64,000 nt of DNA from the NCBI RefSeq assembly GCF_900143515.1, contig NZ_FSQT01000001.1, positions 434,001 to 498,000 on the forward strand, in the 5' to 3' direction. The position numbers were made by a program, and so were the translations under genes. Positions 51,946 to 60,015 of this stretch are shown here, in pieces (the first letter of the stretch is position 1; each line of letters begins with the position of its first letter). The notes under the pieces were generated by a model. That model saw only the letters and a program-made list of their open reading frames with translations. It was not told where the DNA came from and did no database searches. This DNA comes from Micromonospora cremea. GTDB taxonomy: Bacteria > Actinomycetota > Actinomycetes > Mycobacteriales > Micromonosporaceae.

Positions 51946-52869
51946 CTACTGATACAGGAGCCAGTTCGGGCGGGCGTGCGAAGGCCAGGGCTGTTACACC
52001 AAGCTGATGATGGGACCCTCACCGCGGCGGTCAGCGGCTGGCTCGCCAGCCGGACCATAGCCACACCGTCAGCGGGCAGGCGAGCGATCGCGCTCGACGG
52101 CAAGGCCCTGCGCGGCTCCCCGCACCACCAGCACTCCGGCCCGGCACGTCCTGGCCGCCTGCGACCAGGCCACCGGAGTAGTCCCTGGCCAGCACCGACG
52201 TCGACGGCAAGACCAACGAGATCAGGTGCTTCGCACCGCTGCTGGACCAGATCAGCGACCTCCGCGGACACCGTGATCACCGCCGACGCGCTGCACTGCC
52301 AACGTGACCACGTCGCCTACCTCGCCGAACGCGGCGCGCACTGGATCCTCACCGTCAAAGGCAACCAGCCCAGCCTGCACGCCCAACTCGCCGGCCTGCC
52401 CTGGCAAGCCGTCCCCGACGCCACCCGCGACACCGACCGCGGCCACGGCCGCCGCGAGATCCGCACCTGCAAAATCCTCACCATCGCGGCCGGGATCGAC
52501 TTCCCACACGCCGCCCAGGCCCTCCAGATCCGCCGCCAGAGCCGCCGCCTCGACCAGCCAAAACGCTTCACCACCGAAACCGTCTACGCGCGATCACCGA
52601 CCTGCGCGTGCACCAGGCCAAACCCACCCAACTGGCGGGATGGATCCGCGGTCACTGGTCGATCGTGAACAAGGTCCACTGGGTGCGAGACGTCACCTCC
52701 GACGAAGACCGATCCCAGATCCGCACGGCACCGAACCCCAGGTCATGGCCGCACTGCGCAACGCCGCCATCGGCGCCCTACGCCTGACCGGGTCACCAAC
52801 ATCGCCGCCGCCAACCGGCATCACGCCCGCGACAGCACCCGCCCGCTGGCACTGCTCGGCATCACCTGA
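51946..52869 (+). pseudogene. ISAs1-family transposase, frameshifted
   Basis: Fragments in several frames read RAIALDGKALRGS, TVITADALHCQRDHVAYLAE then RGAHWILTVKGNQPSLHAQL, FTTETVY, then (other frames) WSIVNKVHWVRDVTSDEDRS-type sequence, VMAALRNAAIGALRLTG and LALLGIT with a stop at 52867-52869. This is the whole C-terminal two thirds of an ISAs1 transposase with at least three frameshifts. It separates the RT-HEPN pair from the nuclease-PIN pair. Confidence 0.85.
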
Positions 52870-53204
52870 CGACTTTGCCCGGGCCCTGGCTGCCGGGGCC
52901 TGTCGTAGGCGTCCTCACCTCGGTCAGGAAGGTACGCGTCAGATAGACCGGCTTCCTTGGCGCTGCGCTTGTCGTGGGGTTGTCCCGCGGCCCAGAGTCT
53001 GTCCCTCCAACATCGGATTGCTGGCCTCCGGGTCCGCCGGCCGACACTGGATCAGTCTTTCCTGCCGTCGCGGCACTCGGCCACAGCCGCAGGCGGGCTA
53101 AGCCATTCGACAGGAGATCTTGACGAAGCTCCCAAGGGTACCCAGTAGCCCCCAGTGTGTGCGAAACTACTCTGCCGGGGGCCGGCTCGGGGGGAGGGGC
53201 AGAC
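52870..53204. other. IS end and promoter gap, about 335 bases
   Basis: The start (TTTGCCCGGGCCCTGG) probably belongs to the ISAs1 terminal region. No gene is visible. The last bases (GGGGGAGGGG) are the ribosome binding site of the nuclease gene. Confidence 0.4.
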
Positions 53205-54848
53205 ATGCCGCTTTGGCGACCGTCCGGATTTGATCTTACTCCGGCAACACTCCTGAAGGTCAGCGCGTCAGACGTAGACAATGATGAGATCTGCCCTCAA
53301 CACGCGTATGTCAAGACACACGTCGACTCGCAGATCATTGGGGCGCACGGCTGGTCAAAGACCTACGACCCCGAGGACATACCGCTTAAGCAGTTCTTGG
53401 CTGCGCTCGACAAGTTCCACGCCGAACGGAGGAGTGGAGCTTCGTTCGCGTCTGCGCAGTCCGCCGCAGCCGCAGTGATTCAGCCGCCTCATCCTGGGCT
53501 GCGCGCCTACCTGAGTAGGGCTCTTGACAACTACTTGGACTTTTTCGAGTCGAGGGAAGAAGCTCACACCGCCCCGCTCCATTATCTGGGACACAACATC
53601 ACTCGAAGGACAACCCAACGAGGGGCACTCTCTTTCTGGGGGGCGCCAACGTACCGAAGTGGTGCAGGCGACATCGAGGTGCACCGGCTTCGAATTAAGC
53701 AGGCGCGGCCCAACGTCACTAGGTGGGCGGTTCTTGCCGCGTATGTCGTTTCCCAGCTCGGCGGTCGGCCGGCGAATTCGGTAACGGTGATAGATGTGAG
53801 TCTCCATCACTCCTCGCTGATCCGACACAACGAAGCCATGCTTCTGGAGCGCGTGTCGCCGGCAGAGTCGGATGGCCTGTTTCAGGCGACTGCCCGTCCC
53901 CGGGCGCTGGAACTCATTGAAGGCGGAGACCCGACACCCGGCCGGGACTGCGCGAGCTGCAAAGCCGTTGGCGTGTGTGATGGGCTGATCCCAATGGACG
54001 GTGTTCTGGGTCAGGTGGAGAAGGGGCCGTACACCAGATCGGTTTCAGCCACAGACCTTCGGACCTATGAAAGATGCCCGGCGCGCTGGTACATGCAGCA
54101 GAAGCTGCACCTGCCGGCCGACGAGGAGGCCGAGTCTCATGGCACCGATGCGGATCGCGGGAGAGCGGTTCACCTGTGGCTGAAGATCGCGCATTCGCGG
54201 GGTATCCGATGTGATGAAGCAGACTTGCCAGATGTGAGAGATCCGCACCACGTAGCGGCCAGCGAGCTGGACGAAGATAGCTATGGTGCAGCATTACCTT
54301 TCCTGCGTCAGCACCTAGAACACTGCCCCCTGGGGGAAAGTGTTCGGATATTGTCTGCTGATGAACGCCAATACGGCTGGGATGTAACAGCAGACGCCGT
54401 GGTCGTATCGAAGCCAGACTTGCTTTACATGCGAGACGGCAACTTGGTAGTCCGAGAGACGAAGACCACGAACCTCGGCTTACCTGGGGATGAAGCGTCG
54501 GCTAGGGACAGCTTCGATGAGATCGTTTACTGGCTCCTCTCGCTTGTGGACCGAGGCTGGCGTCAGCATTACGGTGTTGAGTCCGCGACGGTTGAGCTAG
54601 AGGTGCTCGGTCGTTCCGGCTCTGCCCTGTATTCGTATCCGACAACTGACTCAACCCTGATGCTCATTGCCGATACCCGCATCATGCATAGGGTTGCAGG
54701 CTGGCACTACGATACCGAATGGCGAACCAAGCCAAGCGAGCACTGTAGGACTTGCCCGATGGCGTTGTGGTGCCCTGATCGCGAGCGCTATCTCGACGCG
54801 CCGCCGCACGGCTCGACGCGCTTCGATGAGACGGGGGCCACGCTCTGA
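53205..54848 (+). CDS. PD-(D/E)XK Fe-S nuclease with internal duplication (Cas4/AddB-like)
   Basis: 547 residues from the ATG at 53205 after GGGGGAGGGG; a GTG at 53157 is less likely. The C-terminal half has SATDLRTYERCPARWYMQQ (Cys291), RGRAVHLWL (His323), KPDLLYM (Asp405), VVRETKTT (Glu418-x-Lys420) and CRTCPMALWC (Cys514, 517, 523): a complete RecB/Cas4-type nuclease with a four-cysteine Fe-S cluster. The N-terminal half repeats the frame: SASDVDNDEICPQHAYVKTH (Cys30), a region EVHRLRIKQARP where ExK is lost, and CASCKAVGVC (Cys249, 252, 258). So it is a tandem of one inactive and one active copy. It overlaps the PIN gene by TGATG. A role in foreign DNA degradation is likely. Confidence 0.85.
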   Translation: MPLWRPSGFDLTPATLLKVSASDVDNDEICPQHAYVKTHVDSQIIGAHGWSKTYDPEDIPLKQFLAALDKFHAERRSGASFASAQSAAAAVIQPPHPGLRAYLSRALDNYLDFFESREEAHTAPLHYLGHNITRRTTQRGALSFWGAPTYRSGAGDIEVHRLRIKQARPNVTRWAVLAAYVVSQLGGRPANSVTVIDVSLHHSSLIRHNEAMLLERVSPAESDGLFQATARPRALELIEGGDPTPGRDCASCKAVGVCDGLIPMDGVLGQVEKGPYTRSVSATDLRTYERCPARWYMQQKLHLPADEEAESHGTDADRGRAVHLWLKIAHSRGIRCDEADLPDVRDPHHVAASELDEDSYGAALPFLRQHLEHCPLGESVRILSADERQYGWDVTADAVVVSKPDLLYMRDGNLVVRETKTTNLGLPGDEASARDSFDEIVYWLLSLVDRGWRQHYGVESATVELEVLGRSGSALYSYPTTDSTLMLIADTRIMHRVAGWHYDTEWRTKPSEHCRTCPMALWCPDRERYLDAPPHGSTRFDETGATL

Positions 54849-55654
54849 TGATGCCCAGCAACCAGCGCCCGAACCCGAGCATGTTCAAACACAGGCGTGT
54901 GAATGCAGTGCCGGCGGCGCCGGGTGTTTCCCGCCAGCCAGTACACGCTTTTAGGGGAAACGTAGTGCCGCGAGGAAACCGAAAACTATCTGCCCTCGTC
55001 GACTCTGGCATCTTCTTCTCTCTGGGCGCCGCAGTGAATATAAATGCCGTAGCCCTGTTCCACAGTCTCTACGATAGTCGAGCTGCAACGACGGATGCAA
55101 TTCGTGATGAGGTACGCACGAATGCGCTGAAGGGAAAGCCCGACAAGCCTGACCTTCGGCCGGCGGCTACCCTCGCTCGCAATTATTTTATAAACTCCGG
55201 ACGGGTGGCGATACATGTCGTTGAGGCTTCTCAGTCGTTTGCGGCAAGCCTTCAGCTAATTCTCGCCCAGCTCAGGAATCATGAGGCGGCGCGATCGGCT
55301 CTTTCGGGATTCCAAGGAGCGAGTTCACTGCAAAAGCACGCCGGCGAGGCCACGCTGATCGCGCTAGCATTGACCCAAAACAACGTGGTGATACTCACGA
55401 ACGATAGCGGTGCCAGCTTCGTTGCCGGCGCTCAGCAACCTAGCATCCCATCCTTGCATTTTGCTGATGTGCTGAAGGAGTTGGTTTGTGACAGCCGTGG
55501 TGGCATTACCGCTGCTGCCGCTGCTGCCGCCTTCGACCTTGCGTGCGCCGTCTCCGATATCACGTCGAGCGCAAAGCCCGCAGATGCCACGGCTTTCCTG
55601 ACGTGCGCATTTGATGATGTCGGCCAAAGATGTAGCGCCTGCGACGTGAGCTAG
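54848..55654 (+). CDS. PIN-like domain protein
   Basis: 268 residues; the ATG at 54848 shares a base with the upstream stop. After a basic 45-residue N-terminus comes LSALVDSGIFFSLGAAV (Asp52), then DAIRDEVRTNALKG (Glu88), GEATLIALALTQNNVVILTN (Glu167) and NDSGAS (Asp186). These four acidic residues in this order are the PIN nuclease site, with strand ILTND typical of the family. It has no antitoxin gene in front as in VapBC; its partner is the Fe-S nuclease gene. The lower GC content and less biased codons toward 55200 hint at a foreign origin. Confidence 0.78.
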   Translation: MMPSNQRPNPSMFKHRRVNAVPAAPGVSRQPVHAFRGNVVPRGNRKLSALVDSGIFFSLGAAVNINAVALFHSLYDSRAATTDAIRDEVRTNALKGKPDKPDLRPAATLARNYFINSGRVAIHVVEASQSFAASLQLILAQLRNHEAARSALSGFQGASSLQKHAGEATLIALALTQNNVVILTNDSGASFVAGAQQPSIPSLHFADVLKELVCDSRGGITAAAAAAAFDLACAVSDITSSAKPADATAFLTCAFDDVGQRCSACDVS

Positions 55655-56856
55655 ATTCTGCTGTTCACGTGCCAGCCCTGTGCTCGCAGATCTTCTCTGA
55701 CTGCCTCTTCGGGCTGCCCTAGCACTGAAGCGACGACTCCAACGGGAACTAGCTCCTGCTGATACAAGTTCAGGGCTGCTTCGAGAAGCCAGACAGATGC
55801 ACTTGGCTCGCTTTGCTCATCGACCAGGTCCTGCCATACCTGGCCAAGTCCTGATGACTCCATTTGATCGCCAACGGAGGGCTGCCGAAAGCTAGCCGCA
55901 GCCTCGGCCGATATCAGCTGCCCACTTTGCAAAATTCGCAAGGCAGCTTGGCGACTGATTCCAAAGTGCAGCATGAACTCGCACAGCGCTTGGGCGCCGT
56001 CACCTCTGCTGGCTCGCAAATTCGACAGCCATACCCGGCGCGCCTCGGGGGCAGGTGCCAAAAAGTGGCGTGCGAAGAACTCTGCCCTCGACTCCTCGTC
56101 TTGAGTGCTGTCTTCAACGCCGTCGTCGTTCACAGATACGAGGCCCGAGTCGCGAAACAGAACATGGCACAGCTCATGCGCCAACGTGTAACGCTGCCGA
56201 ACCCAAAAGTCCTGAACGCGGATAATGATTGCGCAGTCCCAGTTCCCGAGTGATTCATCGTGAACAGTTATTCCGTGAATTCCCTCCGGTAGGTCGGTGC
56301 TCAGCTCAACAGGTATGCCTAGGGACTCCGCAAGGGAAACCAAGTCTCCGACCGGCCCACTTCTCCTTACGAGGCCGAGTCGATCAAGCATCGCACGAAC
56401 CTGTTGAGCGGTATTCCTGCCCGCATGAGGGGCAAAGGCGTCTCGGGAGACAACAGCGCGGGCGGCGGCCAAGTGGGACGCCTTCGCTGCAGCATCGGCA
56501 CCGAGCCATGAGCAGATCAGGCGCGAGGCCTCAATCAACTGAACTCCGCGGCGCTGCGCTTGCGCCGTGATCGCGGAAGGGTTTGCAAGGGTGCCAGCAC
56601 GTAATGCGACGCCTGTGCTGCGAGCCGGGTCGACGGTTCCTGCCAAGACCGAGATCGGAATCGAGGTGACAGCAGAAAGAATAAGGTAGCCATACGCGGA
56701 CGGAGCGGCGGAGCCGCTTAGGGCGTCAGCTAGCCACTCTGGTTCGTCTCCGAGCTCAGCGGAAACGCGGGCCCGCACCTCATCAGTTGTGTATCGCGCA
56801 GCGCCAAGTGCAGTGAGCAGTGAGTCGTACCATGCAGAACGGCTAACGGAGCTCAT
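55651..56856 (-). CDS. ImmA/IrrE family metallopeptidase
   Basis: 401 residues from the ATG at 56856, preceded by AAGGAGGTG; a start at 56898 lacks this. The zinc peptidase motif is YTLAHELCHVLFRD (HExxH at 227-231), followed by the third-ligand region EESRAEFFARHFLAP. The N-terminal region is helical with LITAQ-like turns but no clean HTH. Such proteins cleave repressors or antitoxins in response to damage or phage. The gene is convergent with the PIN gene, with a 4-base overlap of stops, suggesting a linked control or antitoxin-like relation. Confidence 0.87.
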   Translation of the reverse strand: MSSVSRSAWYDSLLTALGAARYTTDEVRARVSAELGDEPEWLADALSGSAAPSAYGYLILSAVTSIPISVLAGTVDPARSTGVALRAGTLANPSAITAQAQRRGVQLIEASRLICSWLGADAAAKASHLAAARAVVSRDAFAPHAGRNTAQQVRAMLDRLGLVRRSGPVGDLVSLAESLGIPVELSTDLPEGIHGITVHDESLGNWDCAIIIRVQDFWVRQRYTLAHELCHVLFRDSGLVSVNDDGVEDSTQDEESRAEFFARHFLAPAPEARRVWLSNLRASRGDGAQALCEFMLHFGISRQAALRILQSGQLISAEAAASFRQPSVGDQMESSGLGQVWQDLVDEQSEPSASVWLLEAALNLYQQELVPVGVVASVLGQPEEAVREDLRAQGWHVNSRI

Positions 56857-57248
56857 GGCTGACACCTCCTTAGCTGTCGACACAGCGTACGGGCTCACAG
56901 GCTGGTCCGCAGACCGTCCTCGCGATCTGCTACATCGCGCCGCAGGGCTGGGCCGGCAGGTTGCGTGGTCTTGGCCAACCGGTCGACCTGACTACCATCA
57001 AGAGTAGTACATGTGTACGACAGAATCGATGGCTGGATATGGGTCGGCACGACACGTCCGTGTGCGTGTGATCCGACAGCGGATGTGAGACGCAGCTCTG
57101 CGCCAGAGGGCTCCTGGGCAACTGGTGGTTCGAGCGGTCGGCCTGCCGCAGGTAAGGCCTGCGAGCCCGGAAGGAGTCTTCGTCTCCTGCGACGGCGGAA
57201 TTGTGATGCGCGGCATTGGGTGATCTTGGTAGGTCGCGCGTGCACCTG
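56857..57248. other. Gap of about 390 bases between ImmA-like gene and drmC
   Basis: Contains the ribosome binding site of the metallopeptidase gene (AAGGAGGTG on the minus strand). No gene or clear terminator after drmC is visible. A possible ACATGT-centred dyad (GTAC-ATGT-GTAC) lies at 57006-57017. Confidence 0.4.
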
Positions 57249-57959
57249 TCAGCTCACTTGCTCGTAGAGCACCCCGTGCTTGCTCCGCATGAGAGCTTCG
57301 ATCGACGCGGCGAGGTTGGTGTCGTGCACCAGCAGCCCCAGTTCGATGTTGGTGTTCTCGGCGCTGTAGGAGAAGTTCGCGCTGGTTAGCAGCGTGATCA
57401 CGCGGTCGACGACGATGAACTTGGCGTGGCTGACCAGCGGATGGTGGCCTCCGGGCGGGGTCAGCGTTCGGAGTACGGTTGCCTTCGGCAGGTGGGCCGC
57501 GACGGCTGCCGGGGAGCCGGCGTGGGCGTCGAGGTACACCGTGACGATCAGGCCGGGGCGCACTGCGGCGTTCTTGAGGGCAGTCCACATGCCCGAGTGC
57601 GGCGTGAAGTTGAAGCTGGAGCAGACGATCGACATGCGTGCGTCGTCGATGATGCGCTGAGCTTCGCTGGTGAGGCGGCCGGTCGTGGCTTCGACGCCGG
57701 GCATGGTCCAGACGGGGGAGATGGCGGTCCGGACGGATCGTGCGCCGGCGATGGCCCGGAGTACGGCGATCGAGTCGTCCCGGTGCTCCGGACTGAGTTC
57801 GGCTGCGAGGAGTAGGCGCTTCGCCTCGCTGCGGCGGGCGGCGTGTACTTCTTTTAGTGCCTGGCCAGTGGTTCCGCCGGCTTGTAGGACGGTGGCGAGT
57901 CGTTGTGCCTCGTAGGCGGTCAGGAAGGCGCCGAGCGCCGTGTAGGGGTCAGTAGACAT
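57249..57959 (-). CDS. drmC: DrmC, phospholipase D-like DISARM protein
   Basis: 236 residues from the ATG at 57959, which overlaps drmB by 11 bases. The PLD catalytic motif is HAKFIVVD with His178, Lys180 and Asp185, followed by LLTSANFSYSAENTNIELG (Asn195, Glu206). An earlier strand (RMSIVCSSFNFTPHSG) is the fold's other conserved part. Only one full HKD motif is present, as expected for DrmC, which would act as a dimer. DrmC is an accessory nuclease-like part of DISARM and is dispensable in some studied systems. Confidence 0.92.
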   Translation of the reverse strand: MSTDPYTALGAFLTAYEAQRLATVLQAGGTTGQALKEVHAARRSEAKRLLLAAELSPEHRDDSIAVLRAIAGARSVRTAISPVWTMPGVEATTGRLTSEAQRIIDDARMSIVCSSFNFTPHSGMWTALKNAAVRPGLIVTVYLDAHAGSPAAVAAHLPKATVLRTLTPPGGHHPLVSHAKFIVVDRVITLLTSANFSYSAENTNIELGLLVHDTNLAASIEALMRSKHGVLYEQVS

Positions 57960-60015
57960 CGATGGTGCCGAAGAATCCGGGGACCCGTTCGTCGTCGATG
58001 GTGGGCAGGGTGAGCAGGAATCGGCGGTCGAGGAATCGGTTGGCGCGTTCGCAGGAGGTTTCCGAGGCGAAGCTGCAGCAGTGGCAGGCCGCGCCGTGCA
58101 GGAAGTCCTCGCCGTGCCGTGGTGTGCGTTGCCCGCAGACGGGGTCGGAGGAGCAGCGGGCTGCTCTGCGCAGCGCGTCGAGCAGGAGCCCGTGCAGCCG
58201 TTCCGGCTGGCTGAGCGCGACCAGGCCACCGAGGGTTCCCTCGCTGTCAGAGGCCGTGGTGCAGATGAGCAGTCCAGCGGCGGCGGGCCGATCGGGGGTG
58301 GCAGGCCAGGCGTAGAGGCGTTCGCTGAGGCTGGCAGCGCCATAACCGCAGGACATCGCCATCTCGCGGATGAGGATGTGCGCCAGGCTGTGGATCAGCC
58401 AGTAGCGCGGGGCGGGGAAGCGGGTGTCGGGGTCGATCTGGGCGGCGGTAGCGGAGAAGCGCCGGGAGAAGTTGTGCCGGTGGGCTTCGCGGTGCGCCCG
58501 CCACAGCGCGGTGGGCAGGATCTGTGCTTCCCAGGCGGCGACGGCGGCCTCGTCCAGTTGTAGGAAGATGCCCTCGCCGCGGTCCTCGGTGGCCGGCACC
58601 CAGGTGGGGCGGCCGTCCCGGGTGAGCTTGACGAGTCGGCTCGCGAGGTCGTTGACCCGGTCCATCTCGTCGATGCGGGTGAAGCCGATCACCGCGTTGA
58701 CCTTCTTCATTCGGTTCACGGCGATGACCCGGTGCACCTGCTTCGGGAGGGCCACGGCGGTGGGCATCTCGGTGACCATCAGCCCGCTGGCGTCCTGCTG
58801 CTGCGCGAACAGGCTCGGCTTCTGCAGGTAGTCCCACTCCGGGACGAGCAGCTCGACCGGGTCCCACTGGCGTAGCTTCTCCTGGCGCTCCTCCTCCGAC
58901 GGTGGCGGAGCCAGTGCCTCGGCCGCCGCTGCGGTGAGCTCCTCATCGGTGACTCCGGCGATGTCGCACTTGTGTGCGACGAGTAGCGAACGCAGCACCT
59001 TCGGCATGGTCGCGTAGTCGGTCAGTTCCTCCGGGGTCAGGTGCGTGCGTAGTCTCGTGGCGAGCGCGGTCTGGTCCTGCTCCGGAGTGCGGGGCATGAC
59101 GATGATCGACTGGGTGGAGGCGAACCAGAGGTTGGACGCGCCCATCATCATCAGCGAGGTGTCCAGCCCACACTTGGGGTCAAAGGCGTTCAAATGCGGA
59201 TGCCGGCCCCGACAGGTCGGCAGCTTCCGTTTGCCGGCCTCGCCCTGCGCCTCGCTCATGCCGCGCCGCTGTTGGCAACGTTCGCAGGTGACGACTGCGC
59301 CGGCTCCCTGACCGATGTTGCTGTCGCGCAGTTTCAGGTCCGGGTGCGGGGCGGCGGGGCAGGTTCTGCCGCGGTGTACCCACAGCGCGTACGGGAACTC
59401 GTCGAGGTGGCCGTTGGCGCAGGCGAGCAGGTAACGGGCGGGCACCGCCGGGCTGCGCCTAGCCTTTCCCTTCGCGGGAGCTTTGGTCTTTCCTTTCGCC
59501 GCTCCCACGAACGTGCGGCCGGGACAGTTGACGTGTTCGAAGGTCGCCAGGTCGGGCCGGAACGGATGGGTGTTGGTGTAGCTGAACCGCGACAGTGGCC
59601 CGAGGTAGTCGCAGCCGGTGCAGCGCAGCCACTGCGGGAATACCCGGGCCGGGATGCCGAGGTCGGAGCCTTCCTGTGACATTGCGCGGGCCTTGGGCTG
59701 CCAGGGGAACGGCCGCAGTTGCTGCACGCGGGACCCGAGGTGAAGCTGGACCACCTTGAGCAGCCGTGGTTCCTCGATCGTCGGGACGGTTGGCCGCCGT
59801 CGCCAGATTGGCTCCCAGTCGTCGAGGCCAGCCGGCATGATCGAGAACTGCGGCAGGTCCATGATCGAGCCGACGCCGTAGGTGTAGAGCAGTGACGACG
59901 GGCGGGCCGAGCCGACCTTGGCCCGGTTCTTGACGTTCGACTGCTCGCTGTCGGCGAGCGGGTCCAACGGCTGCGCCGACTCGAAGATCATCTGCGCCGC
60001 GTCATCGTCCGTCAC
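57949..60015 (-). CDS. drmB: DrmB, DUF1998 DISARM protein
   Basis: 688 residues. It begins MTDDDAAQMIFESAQPLDPL and has SSLLYTYGVGSIMDLPQFSI, the usual DrmB opening. Zinc-ribbon cysteines are CTGCDYLGP near residue 125, CANGHLDEFP and CERCQQRRGM. The DUF1998 end is LAHILIREMAMSCGYGAASL then CCSFASETSCERANRFLDRR. DrmB works with DrmA as the core complex that blocks incoming DNA. The start overlaps the drmA stop by ATGA; the 3' end overlaps drmC. Confidence 0.95.
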   Translation of the reverse strand: MTDDDAAQMIFESAQPLDPLADSEQSNVKNRAKVGSARPSSLLYTYGVGSIMDLPQFSIMPAGLDDWEPIWRRRPTVPTIEEPRLLKVVQLHLGSRVQQLRPFPWQPKARAMSQEGSDLGIPARVFPQWLRCTGCDYLGPLSRFSYTNTHPFRPDLATFEHVNCPGRTFVGAAKGKTKAPAKGKARRSPAVPARYLLACANGHLDEFPYALWVHRGRTCPAAPHPDLKLRDSNIGQGAGAVVTCERCQQRRGMSEAQGEAGKRKLPTCRGRHPHLNAFDPKCGLDTSLMMMGASNLWFASTQSIIVMPRTPEQDQTALATRLRTHLTPEELTDYATMPKVLRSLLVAHKCDIAGVTDEELTAAAAEALAPPPSEEERQEKLRQWDPVELLVPEWDYLQKPSLFAQQQDASGLMVTEMPTAVALPKQVHRVIAVNRMKKVNAVIGFTRIDEMDRVNDLASRLVKLTRDGRPTWVPATEDRGEGIFLQLDEAAVAAWEAQILPTALWRAHREAHRHNFSRRFSATAAQIDPDTRFPAPRYWLIHSLAHILIREMAMSCGYGAASLSERLYAWPATPDRPAAAGLLICTTASDSEGTLGGLVALSQPERLHGLLLDALRRAARCSSDPVCGQRTPRHGEDFLHGAACHCCSFASETSCERANRFLDRRFLLTLPTIDDERVPGFFGTIDVY

